The notes beneath the pieces are model-generated. The model made no database searches, was not told where the DNA came from, and was given only the letters and a program-made list of their open reading frames with translations. From the NCBI GenBank assembly GCA_964654695.1, contig CAZZKJ010000068.1:1-8879 (forward strand): a DNA stretch of 8,879 bases. Direction: 5' to 3'. Positions 1 through 7,007 of the stretch are shown one piece after another. Positions within the stretch are counted from its first letter, which is position 1. Every line of letters begins with the position of its first letter. A program made the translations under genes and the position numbers. This stretch comes from CAZZKJ01 sp964654695 (GTDB lineage: Bacteria > Krumholzibacteriota > Krumholzibacteriia > WVZY01).

Positions 1-29
1 TGGCCGATTAGTCACTCCGAAGTGCGATC

Positions 30-956
30 ATGCTGCTCGTCGCCCCATCCGCCGCCGCAGCTTTGATGATTCCATATCTGTACTCGATCATGCATCTCAA
101 GGAGGCCGACAATGTCATCCCCTTTGGATTGTCTTTTGAAAAAACCGCCGGCATCATCGTCTCCAGTCTTCTTGTCATAATTCTGGCCTTCCCTGCGATC
201 AGGCGCCTGGTAAGAAGCTCGAAAAGCGCGGACCGGTTTTTCATATGCTGTTTTTCCAGCATCGCTCTTTTCTGCATGTTCCTCGTGCTTCCCGGACCCA
301 ACACTTTCGATAAGATGCCTTTTTTCGTTTTTTATCCATTGGCCGTAGCAGGAGGATGGACCCTTGCGCATATATCCGAGCGCCTGCGAAGGCACGGCGG
401 CAATTTCACTGTTGCTTTGTTTTTTATCCTGCTCCTGGGTCCGGTGAATGTGATCGCCATGATCGGTTACTCCGGAACCCGCACGTTCAAACTCGTAAGC
501 GCTGCTGAAATGAAGGTGTCAGAATGGGTTGGCAAGAATACTCCGCGCAACGCCGTGTTTCTGGACAGCGGGGATCGTGTTTTCTTGCTGGTCACCGGCC
601 CCAGACGGTATTATTGGGGAACGGACCCGTATTCGCGACTCTGGGGTTACGACAGGAACGAAATGCGCAAACGAAGGCACGTCAGGGACAACCTGTTCTC
701 GCAAGATCAGCTCGATACTGTTACAATCGGAGCGCTGGGTTCGATAAGCGAAGACGTCTATATAATAGCCAGGGACGCCGAAGCGTCGAAGATCCTGGAC
801 AAAACGGGCGGCGAACGAATTCTGGAATCCGCGGGCATGAAAAAGTTCGCCCGCTACACTGACTTTTTCCAAACGGTGTATTCGCTGGACGGCATAACCA
901 TACTGCGCGTCGACAAGGCCGCATGCCGGCAAGGAATCGAACTGCCGCCGAGATAA
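30..956 (+). CDS. C-terminal half of a GT-C-like membrane glycosyltransferase (probably N-terminally truncated)
   Basis: The 308-residue product has about five hydrophobic segments (roughly residues 3-20, 40-57, 70-88, 97-115, 126-146), then a soluble C-terminal domain from about 150. That domain has the pattern common in polytopic GT-C-type sugar transferases: a helix ending in W166, then 'KNTPRNAVFL' (169-178), then a Tyr/Trp-rich 'RRYYWG' segment (192-197) and 'RLWGY' (203-207). Such enzymes use polyprenyl-phosphate sugars on the outer face of the inner membrane, and the catalytic Asp lies in the first outer loop near the N-terminus. That part is absent here, and full-length relatives usually exceed 450 residues. 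The frame is closed upstream by TAG at 9-11, and no ribosome binding site precedes ATG 30. Either the start lies upstream in another frame (frameshift or nonsense mutation) or this is a short variant. A GT2 gene follows 32 bases downstream on the same strand. The broad class is fairly sure; the substrate is unknown. Confidence 0.6.
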   Translation: MLLVAPSAAAALMIPYLYSIMHLKEADNVIPFGLSFEKTAGIIVSSLLVIILAFPAIRRLVRSSKSADRFFICCFSSIALFCMFLVLPGPNTFDKMPFFVFYPLAVAGGWTLAHISERLRRHGGNFTVALFFILLLGPVNVIAMIGYSGTRTFKLVSAAEMKVSEWVGKNTPRNAVFLDSGDRVFLLVTGPRRYYWGTDPYSRLWGYDRNEMRKRRHVRDNLFSQDQLDTVTIGALGSISEDVYIIARDAEASKILDKTGGERILESAGMKKFARYTDFFQTVYSLDGITILRVDKAACRQGIELPPR

Positions 957-988
957 GAAGTTTTTGAGGCAAACGAAGGAGTTCCCCA

Positions 989-1897
989 ATGCTTAACCGT
1001 CACCCGGAACGTACGGGCGGCCCCGCGGCCGCTTCCATTATCATTCCGGCATACAATGAAGTGGAGGCAATAGCCGAAACGATTATCGGCTTGAAAGAAG
1101 TCATCCAAAAGAGCAAAAGGGAGTACGATATCATAGTCGTGGATGACGGTTCTACCGATCTCACCTGGGCCGAAGCCGAAAAAGCGGGAGCGCGCCTCAT
1201 CCGCCACCGGCGAAACAAGGGCTACGGCGCAGCGTTGAAAAGCGGCACCCTGGCCGCAACGACCGAGTTTGTGGTGTTCTTTGACGCCGACAACCAGTTC
1301 GATCCCGTGGATATAGAAAAACTAATGGACGCGGCCGAGCAAACCCACGCTGCCTTCGGCTGCCGGACGAGCAAATCCTATGCTCCTTTTTCGCGCAAGG
1401 GCGGCAAAAAGGTTCTGGGCCTGCTGGCGAACTACCTGGCCAGGACGACGATCCCGGATTTGAACTGCGGCTTGAGGGCCCTGAGGAGGGATGTGCTCCT
1501 TGAATACCTGCACCTGCTCCCGAACGGTTTCAGCGCATCCACAACCACGACCTTGATAATACTGCACGAAGGTTATGACGTTGCTTTCGTTCCCATCACC
1601 GTAAAAAAACGCATAGGCAAGAGCACCGTAAAACCCATCCGGGACGGCATCGACACCGCCCTGCTGGTCCTGCGTCTTACAACGCTTTTGGATCCATTTC
1701 GAGTTTTTGGACCAACGAGTATTTTTCTCTTTCTTTTCGGCGTCGTATGGGGTCTCCGCTATCTCCTCGCAGGCAAAGGCCTGTCCATGGCCTCCCTCTT
1801 CCTCCTGGTGTCGTCGGTAATGGTTTTTTTCTTCGGGCTTCTCGCCGACCAGATCTCATCGCTGAGACGCGAACGCCGTTACACCGACAGAAAGTAG
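989..1897 (+). CDS. Membrane-anchored family 2 glycosyltransferase (polyprenyl-phosphate sugar synthase type)
   Basis: This 302-residue protein has a complete GT-A catalytic domain: 'SIIIPAYNE' (16-24), the nucleotide-sugar-binding 'VVDDGST' with D52 and D53, and the metal-binding D99-A100-D101 followed by Asn. Two C-terminal membrane helices follow (about 241-259 and 266-287), then a basic cytoplasmic tail. This matches bacterial DPM1/GtrB-like enzymes, which move a sugar from a nucleotide donor to polyprenyl phosphate on the cytoplasmic face and so supply GT-C transferases such as the one just upstream. The start is well supported: AAGGAG at 976-981 lies seven bases before ATG 989. The stop is six bases before the asparagine synthase gene, so the two are very likely co-transcribed. 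The sugar cannot be read from sequence; glucose, mannose or another hexose are all possible. Direct glycan extension, rather than lipid-carrier charging, is the main alternative. Confidence 0.88.
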   Translation: MLNRHPERTGGPAAASIIIPAYNEVEAIAETIIGLKEVIQKSKREYDIIVVDDGSTDLTWAEAEKAGARLIRHRRNKGYGAALKSGTLAATTEFVVFFDADNQFDPVDIEKLMDAAEQTHAAFGCRTSKSYAPFSRKGGKKVLGLLANYLARTTIPDLNCGLRALRRDVLLEYLHLLPNGFSASTTTTLIILHEGYDVAFVPITVKKRIGKSTVKPIRDGIDTALLVLRLTTLLDPFRVFGPTSIFLFLFGVVWGLRYLLAGKGLSMASLFLLVSSVMVFFFGLLADQISSLRRERRYTDRK

Positions 1898-1903
1898 CAT
1901 CGC

Positions 1904-3847
1904 ATGTGCGGTATTTGCGGCATCTATAATTACCGAGGAAACGAACCGGTCCAGGAAGATGCGCTCGAAGAAATGAACAACCTGCTCACCCACCGCGGGC
2001 CGGATGATTTCGGGCTCTACACCGACGGTTCCGCCGGCGTTGCCATGCGCAGGCTCATCATCATCGATCCCGAAACCGGACACCAGCCTTTTCACAATGA
2101 AGACGGCACGGTAACGGCGGTCTGCAACGGCGAAATCTACAATTTCCGCTCGCTTCGGGAATCCCTGATCGGCCGGGGGCACATTTTTAAATCCAGAAGC
2201 GACTGCGAAGTGATCGTGCATCTCTACGAGGAAATGGGAACGCGCTGCCTGGAAAAACTCCAGGGAATGTTCGCGTTCGCAGTTTGGGATAAGAACGCCG
2301 GAACATTTTTTATCGCCCGCGACAGAATCGGCATAAAGCCGCTTTATTACGCAGATACAGGGGGCACGCTTCTGTTCGCCAGCGAAGCCAAGGCCGTCCT
2401 CAGCCGTCCCGAACTGCCGCGGAATATTTCCGTCGAAGCCCTGCACCACTATTTGTCGTTGAACTATGTTCCCGCTCCTTTCACATTGGTTGAAGGTGTA
2501 CGGCAGCTTCTTCCCGGCGAATTCCTTACATGTTCCGCCGACGGAATCGAAAAACAGGCTTACTGGGATCTGCGCTTCGATCCCGACGGCTCCCTGGGAG
2601 AAAAAGAATGGCAGGATAAAATCGATGAAAAACTCAGAAGCTGTGTGGAGTCGCACCTGGTAAGCGATGTGCCCTTCGGATCCTTCTTGAGCGGAGGAAT
2701 AGACTCGAGCGCCGTTACCGCGTACATGGCGGAAATCCTCGACAACCCGGTTGAGACTTTTTCCATAGCGTTCAAGGAAAAATCATACAGCGAGGCCGGT
2801 TTCGCTCGTAAAGCCGCCCGGCATTTCGGATGCGATCATCATGAGATTGAAGCTGCGCCGGACGCCGTGAAGCTGCTGCGCCCTCTCATATGGTACGCGG
2901 ATGATCCGCTGGCCGATTCATCGATGATACCGGTCTATCTTCTCTCCGAGTTCGCGCGAAAAAGCGTAACAATGGTTCTGACCGGCGATGGGGGCGACGA
3001 AGTGTTCGCGGGCTACGACACGTACAACGCCTACTTCGCGCGCAGATTGTACAGAAAATTCCCCGCATGGTTCAGAACGCGCATCGTAAAAAGGGTGGTT
3101 GAGAATCTTCCCGTATCCATGAGCAAGGTGAGTTTTGATTTCAAAGCGAAGCGCTTCGTAAGCGGCGCCGAGCTCGATGCCGAAGAAGCTCATTTCTGGT
3201 GGCGCGCCATTTTCACAGAAACCGCCAAGGGCACCCTCTATTCATCCTTCGCAAAAGATCGTCTGAAAGATGCGAGCACACCCGGACTGTATAAAGAATA
3301 CTTTGGCCGGTGCGGGAGCGATGATCCCTTAAGCCGGATGCTTTATGTCGATACGCGTTTGTACCTGCCGGCCGACATGCTGGTAAAAGTGGACAGGATG
3401 ACAATGGCAAATGCCCTGGAGGCGCGGGTGCCTTTTCTCGATCACGAGCTGGTCGAAATGGCGGCGCGCATTCCGTCATCGCTAAAGTTCAAGAATCGGA
3501 TTAAAAAGTACATACTGAAAAAAACGCTCGGCGGTACCGTTCCGGGCGAGATTCTCTACCGCAAAAAGGCCGGGTTCAACGTGCCTGTCAACAGATGGCT
3601 TCTAAACGAACTCAAACCTCTTGCGGAAGAAATCTTGTCCCCGGACCGCATCGGCGCATGCGGACTCTTCGACACGAACACGGTTCAAACCATGTTATCA
3701 GAACACCAGGCCCGCAAATACGATCACAGCTACGGGCTGTGGGGCCTGATGTGCTTTCAGATCTGGTACGAAATGTTCGTATCCAGCGATCGGGTGGTTC
3801 CTCCGAAGGAAGTGGCCGAGCGCTGGGGTATCGGCGTTTCGCGGTAA
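1904..3847 (+). CDS. asnB: Asparagine synthase (glutamine-hydrolysing)-like amidotransferase
   Basis: This 647-residue, two-domain enzyme hydrolyses glutamine and delivers ammonia to an ATP-activated (adenylated) carboxylate. The N-terminal class II glutaminase domain begins directly with catalytic C2 in 'MCGICGIY', so Met removal would expose the nucleophile. It has 'HRGPDD' (30-35), R50, 'NGEIYN' (75-80) and D100, all expected for glutamine binding. The synthetase domain has the PP-loop 'SGGIDSS' (263-269), 'LTGDGGDE' (359-366) and 'ARVPFLD' (507-513). No key residue is missing. It is longer than E. coli AsnB and nearer to the roughly 620-650-residue AsnB forms found in polysaccharide and exosortase-associated clusters; no exosortase gene is visible here. 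The Shine-Dalgarno is poor (GAAAG only) and the previous stop is six bases away, so translation probably depends on coupling to the GT2 gene. Next to glycosyltransferases, amidation of a uronic acid or other glycan-linked acid is plausible. Free asparagine synthesis is the default alternative. Confidence 0.93.
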   Translation: MCGICGIYNYRGNEPVQEDALEEMNNLLTHRGPDDFGLYTDGSAGVAMRRLIIIDPETGHQPFHNEDGTVTAVCNGEIYNFRSLRESLIGRGHIFKSRSDCEVIVHLYEEMGTRCLEKLQGMFAFAVWDKNAGTFFIARDRIGIKPLYYADTGGTLLFASEAKAVLSRPELPRNISVEALHHYLSLNYVPAPFTLVEGVRQLLPGEFLTCSADGIEKQAYWDLRFDPDGSLGEKEWQDKIDEKLRSCVESHLVSDVPFGSFLSGGIDSSAVTAYMAEILDNPVETFSIAFKEKSYSEAGFARKAARHFGCDHHEIEAAPDAVKLLRPLIWYADDPLADSSMIPVYLLSEFARKSVTMVLTGDGGDEVFAGYDTYNAYFARRLYRKFPAWFRTRIVKRVVENLPVSMSKVSFDFKAKRFVSGAELDAEEAHFWWRAIFTETAKGTLYSSFAKDRLKDASTPGLYKEYFGRCGSDDPLSRMLYVDTRLYLPADMLVKVDRMTMANALEARVPFLDHELVEMAARIPSSLKFKNRIKKYILKKTLGGTVPGEILYRKKAGFNVPVNRWLLNELKPLAEEILSPDRIGACGLFDTNTVQTMLSEHQARKYDHSYGLWGLMCFQIWYEMFVSSDRVVPPKEVAERWGIGVSR

Positions 3848-3850
3848 ATT

Positions 3851-5338
3851 TTATTCGGAGTACCATTCTATCATTTTTATCATCGCTTCCCGGCACACCG
3901 CGCAAAAACCTTCGCTTCCCTTCGAGAACATTATGCAATCGATCATCGGTCTGTACAGGCCCGTTGACGCATATCCGGCACCTTCGTAGACTCCGACCCT
4001 GCCCGCGAACCTGCTTTTGCCGAGAAACTCGTGCATTTTGTCCGAGTGCACGCGGTCGAGCCGGTTGTATTTGTCTTCTGCCTCCTGAACTTCTTTTTCA
4101 GGCGCGCCGTTTTTTCTGAGTTTTGCAATCCGATCGTTCAACTCTTGCCTCGTTTTCTGCCAGGCGATATCAGCTTTGTCATATTCGGCCTTTTCCCAGG
4201 GAGTAGGAACGTCGATTCCCGGCTCGATCAGATGCGCCCATTTGACATGCCGGGGATCTAGAAGAGCGGTTATATTTGGCTCTGAAGGTTCGAAGCCCTT
4301 GGGGTAGAAATCATCATATGCCACCGACGAAGTATAATACTCGTCGGCCAGGCCGAAGAACGAGTGCCCGAATTCATGGACCATCAGGTATTCGCTCCAT
4401 TGGTTATCGGCGGTAAACGTGCAGTAAAAATTGTATATGCCTCCGCCTCCGTAGCGTTTGTGATTGACCATTATATATAGAGCGTCGTAGGGAACGTGGG
4501 CCGCTATATCGCGAAGGGCCCTGTTGTCTTCGGTCAAAACGTACCTCTCCGATCCCAGCGAATTGAACGTGGCGCCAAGGGCGGTTTGCTTGAACGAACC
4601 GTGGCGCGGCTCATCCACGCCGCTTTCTGCGGAGGGCTTGAATACACCGTAAATGTTGAAATGATCTTTGAATGAGCTGCAGGGTTCCGATCTGAAAAAC
4701 ACTTCCGTAAAACGTCCGAGATCCGCTTCGAATTTCGAGCGGTCATCACGGGTGTAGCCTTCGGCGATAAACGCGATATCGATTTTGACGTGGGGACTGC
4801 CGTTATCGAGAATTTTGATTACTTCGACGGTTTTGTCGGCAAACTCGCCGTCTATAATGTTCACATCACCGGGATCGATTACGGACCTGAATACTTCTTT
4901 GAAGTCTCCTTCTTTCTGCTTCCTGGCAAGCGTAAAGATGACCTTATTTTTGGGACTGGGAATCAGGGCCGTTTCCATGAAAGTTTTCTTTATGCCTTCT
5001 CCGGCGGGATCGCTCGTCTGGTATTCCTTGAAATAGCTGTCGAAACCCCGCGAAAAAACGAGTTTGCCGGTGGCGTCATCGAAGATTTTATAATAATATG
5101 CTCCGTAATCACGATCATCCACCAGGTTTTTCAAGCTCCCCGCCCATGTTCCGTAGCGGTACACATGATCCAGCGTCACCAGCTCGCTTATGGCATCCCC
5201 CGTATGATAATAATCCACACGAATTGTCCTGTCTTCGAAGTAGTCTCCGAATTCTTCTCCGCCCCCAAAAGCGCTGTCCGGCCGTATCAATACCGCGGCC
5301 GAGAAAGCAAGCAGAATTCCCGTTCTAAAAGACAGCAT
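3851..5338 (-). CDS. Secreted zinc metallopeptidase, family M64 (IgA-peptidase-like)
   Basis: A 495-residue precursor. The start at 5338 is chosen over an ATG ten codons upstream (5368) because AAAGGAG lies six bases before it and a clean Sec signal peptide follows: hydrophobic core at about 7-18 and likely cleavage after G25 (Ala-Phe-Gly). Residues about 30-150 form the N-terminal beta-rich region typical of M64. The catalytic domain has 'DIAFIAEGYT' (187-196), 'RYGGGGIYN' (295-303) and the zinc site 'HEFGHSFFGLADEYY' (321-335), with H321 and H325 as ligands, E322 as catalytic base and D332 as probable third ligand. 'YEGAGY' (451-456), 'RPMIDCIM' (463-470) and a Cys pair (C479, C482) near the C-terminus are also family features. 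A charged helical insert occupies about 382-440. The family is named for a clostridial IgA1/IgA2 protease, but most members have unknown targets, so IgA cleavage should not be assumed. It acts in the periplasm or outside the cell. It ends 3 bp from asnB and is divergent from the barrel gene. Confidence 0.92.
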   Translation of the reverse strand: MLSFRTGILLAFSAAVLIRPDSAFGGGEEFGDYFEDRTIRVDYYHTGDAISELVTLDHVYRYGTWAGSLKNLVDDRDYGAYYYKIFDDATGKLVFSRGFDSYFKEYQTSDPAGEGIKKTFMETALIPSPKNKVIFTLARKQKEGDFKEVFRSVIDPGDVNIIDGEFADKTVEVIKILDNGSPHVKIDIAFIAEGYTRDDRSKFEADLGRFTEVFFRSEPCSSFKDHFNIYGVFKPSAESGVDEPRHGSFKQTALGATFNSLGSERYVLTEDNRALRDIAAHVPYDALYIMVNHKRYGGGGIYNFYCTFTADNQWSEYLMVHEFGHSFFGLADEYYTSSVAYDDFYPKGFEPSEPNITALLDPRHVKWAHLIEPGIDVPTPWEKAEYDKADIAWQKTRQELNDRIAKLRKNGAPEKEVQEAEDKYNRLDRVHSDKMHEFLGKSRFAGRVGVYEGAGYASTGLYRPMIDCIMFSKGSEGFCAVCREAMIKMIEWYSE

Positions 5339-5450
5339 TTGTTCTCCTTTCGGTATAGGGTCAAACACATTTTACCACTTTACATATAGAATTCCTGCGG
5401 TTAAAGTAAATAATTAATTATCCTGCGCCACTTTAATGGAAGGAGCATCC
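5339..5450. promoter_or_regulatory. Divergent intergenic region between the M64 peptidase and barrel genes
   Basis: These 112 bases must hold the control elements for both divergent genes. The ribosome binding sites are clear: AAAGGAG for the minus-strand gene and GGAAGGAG (5438-5445) for the plus-strand gene. A possible plus-strand promoter is TTTACA (5379-5384), 17 bases, then TAAAGT (5402-5407), which matches the -10 consensus at four of six positions. On the minus strand, TTTACT, about 16 bases, then TATATG is a weak candidate. The middle is AT-rich and contains the 12-bp palindrome ATAATTAATTAT (5410-5421). The hexamer ACTTTA occurs at 5377-5382 and 5430-5435, and in inverted orientation at 5402-5407. 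These could be operator sites. Promoter assignments are tentative, especially if the host uses a sigma factor with a different consensus, as Bacteroidota do. Confidence 0.4.
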
Positions 5451-6368
5451 ATGCCTGTCCCATCGCGTTTTGCGAGAGGAATGGTGGTAATAATTCTAAT
5501 TCTCGCGTCCGCTTCGGTTTCTTTCGCCCAGATCGAGGATCAGATATCCGCGTATACCGGTATAAACGGCACCGGTTACCTGCAGCCTCTCGCCGACGCT
5601 TTCGGCGCCGATCTGAATGACGGCCTGTTTCATTCCGCGTACATACCACCCACCGGGCTTCACATCAACCTGGAATTACGCATCATGTCCGTCATTTTCG
5701 GCGATGATGACAAAACCTTCAGCGCCCTTACCGAAGGCAGCTTTGCCCCTGAGCAAACCGTCAATGCTCCGACCGTCGTCGGCCCCGGGGATGCAACGCT
5801 CGTTTTGGGAAGCAACGGCACCAGCTTTGCCTTTCCCGGGGGGTTCAGTTTGCATTCATTCGCGCTCGCAGTGCCCCAGCTCAGAATTAGCTCTTTTTCC
5901 GGTACCGAGGCCCTTATCCGCTATTTCGCCGTCAACACCGGCGATGTCGAGATCGGCGATATAAGCCTGTTCGGTTTTGGTATCCGGCACAGCATTTCTC
6001 AGTACCTGGATCCAGAGTTTCCGGTTGACGTCGCCGCTGGATTCTTCTGGCAGAGCTTCTCACTGGGAAGCGATCTTATCGACTCAAAAGCATTCTCTTT
6101 CGGAGTCCAGGCGGGAAAAAGATTCAAAAAAGGTTTTACAACGATCGAACCGTACGGGGGATTCTCGATCGACAGATTTTCCATGGACGCCTCGTACCAG
6201 AGCAAAACTTCCGGGACGCCTATCGATATCAATCTTGATTTCGAGCCTTCGACCACGGCGCATCTTACATTCGGATTATCACTAAATCTCGCGGTAGCGG
6301 ATATTCACGCCGAGTACAATATCGCCAGCCAGCAGAGCTTTTCCTTCGGTCTGGCGTTCGGCAATTAA
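5451..6368 (+). CDS. Predicted outer-membrane beta-barrel protein, DUF6588-like
   Basis: A 305-residue precursor. The start at 5451 is preferred over the in-frame ATG at 5436 because GGAAGGAG (5438-5445) lies five bases before it and would fall inside the coding region of the longer form. The signal peptide has R6 and R9, a hydrophobic stretch at about 11-25, and likely cleavage after A26 (Ser-Phe-Ala before Q27). The mature N-terminus has 'YLQPLADAFGADLNDG' (43-58), which resembles the 'PL..ALGA.LN.G' signature I associate with DUF6588 proteins of FCB-group bacteria. The rest alternates hydrophobic and polar residues, is rich in Gly, Ser and Phe, has no internal membrane helix, and ends in 'SFSFGLAFGN', as expected of barrel strands. 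No enzyme motif is visible. It may be a porin or small transporter, or a structural envelope protein; the substrate is unknown. Its stop overlaps an in-frame ATG of the downstream lipoprotein gene, so the two form an operon. Confidence 0.75.
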   Translation: MPVPSRFARGMVVIILILASASVSFAQIEDQISAYTGINGTGYLQPLADAFGADLNDGLFHSAYIPPTGLHINLELRIMSVIFGDDDKTFSALTEGSFAPEQTVNAPTVVGPGDATLVLGSNGTSFAFPGGFSLHSFALAVPQLRISSFSGTEALIRYFAVNTGDVEIGDISLFGFGIRHSISQYLDPEFPVDVAAGFFWQSFSLGSDLIDSKAFSFGVQAGKRFKKGFTTIEPYGGFSIDRFSMDASYQSKTSGTPIDINLDFEPSTTAHLTFGLSLNLAVADIHAEYNIASQQSFSFGLAFGN

Positions 6369-6379
6369 TGGAGGATATC

Positions 6380-6994
6380 ATGAAAAAATTTATTGCATAC
6401 ATGCTGTTTCTCCTGGTGTTTTCATTGATATGCCTGCCGGGATGTCTGCTCGAGGAAAAAGTCCTCGATATCGTCCTGACCGAGGAAACCTGCGCGGATT
6501 TTACAGAGCTGCACTTGATCGCATCGTTCTCGACACCCGCAATAGTCGATCTCGGCCAGGCGGTTGATGACATCCTTTTGGAAAACGGCGTGTCGCGTTC
6601 CGACATCAAACTGGCCAAGCTGGTCAGCGTTTCATACGGAGTCACTGAATTCGCGCTGCCCCATCATGACTGGTTGATTTCGGGTGCGATTTCGATAGAG
6701 AGGCAGGACATTTCGAGCGGCCCGGTAAACATACTCACTTATACGAATCAATCGATAACCGGCGCCCTCGATACGATGATTACGGCCGACCTGACACCGG
6801 CCGGCGTTGATCTGTTGAACACCGCGCTGGATGATTTTACGAACAATCAAAACCCGGTGCTGGTGTTCACGGTACAAAACGGATCCGTCAGTCCCGGGCC
6901 CAGCGCCCAGGACCCGATTGAATTCAAGTGGAAGGCGTGCGCAGTTATGCATGTCGTTGTCGAGCAGTCGCTCGATGTGCCCGATCCGTTTTGA
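6380..6994 (+). CDS. Lipoprotein of unknown function, partner of the barrel gene
   Basis: A 204-residue precursor that I do not recognise. The start at 6380 is preferred over ATG 6368, which overlaps the previous stop, because GGAGG (6370-6374) lies five bases before it and gives a compact lipoprotein signal: K2-K3, hydrophobic 4-18, and lipobox L19-P20-G21-C22. L23 and L24 after the lipidated Cys, with no Asp at +2, would allow outer-membrane sorting under the E. coli rule. The mature part is soluble and looks beta-rich, with alternating segments such as 'KLVSVSYGVTEF' and 'PVLVFTVQNGSV', and ends in 'PDPF'. Two other cysteines in the mature part, C38 and C187, sit near its two ends and could form a disulfide. 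There is no catalytic motif. It is 11 bases from the end of the barrel gene, so it is probably co-expressed and may bind that protein or the cell surface. An immunoglobulin-like or lipocalin-like fold is possible but only a guess. Confidence 0.72.
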   Translation: MKKFIAYMLFLLVFSLICLPGCLLEEKVLDIVLTEETCADFTELHLIASFSTPAIVDLGQAVDDILLENGVSRSDIKLAKLVSVSYGVTEFALPHHDWLISGAISIERQDISSGPVNILTYTNQSITGALDTMITADLTPAGVDLLNTALDDFTNNQNPVLVFTVQNGSVSPGPSAQDPIEFKWKACAVMHVVVEQSLDVPDPF

Positions 6995-7007
6995 TCGTTC
7001 GGACATC

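Noticed and set aside
12..395. A 127-codon minus-strand open frame opposite the first gene
   Set aside because: Low-complexity charged translation and no family resemblance; the plus strand encodes a coherent membrane protein.
1602..1608. Seven-A run in the GT2 gene, with another in asnB near 3520, considered as slippery frameshift sites
   Set aside because: Both proteins continue in frame through complete family motifs, and no alternative frame product or stimulatory structure is apparent.
1856..2656. A 266-codon minus-strand open frame opposite the start of asnB
   Set aside because: It lies wholly antisense to an AsnB domain with all catalytic motifs intact, and its translation shows no recognisable domain.
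3595..4119. A plus-strand open frame bridging the asnB end and the M64 gene end
   Set aside because: It overlaps two well-supported genes in other frames, is rich in Arg, Ser and Pro, and lacks a plausible start signal.
4790..5389. A 199-codon plus-strand open frame opposite the M64 peptidase gene
   Set aside because: It mirrors the peptidase coding region, has no ribosome binding site or domain, and the minus-strand product has the full zinc motif.
6982..6997. CGATC / GATCG mini-hairpin over the lipoprotein stop codon, considered as a terminator
   Set aside because: Only a 5-bp stem with no following T-run.
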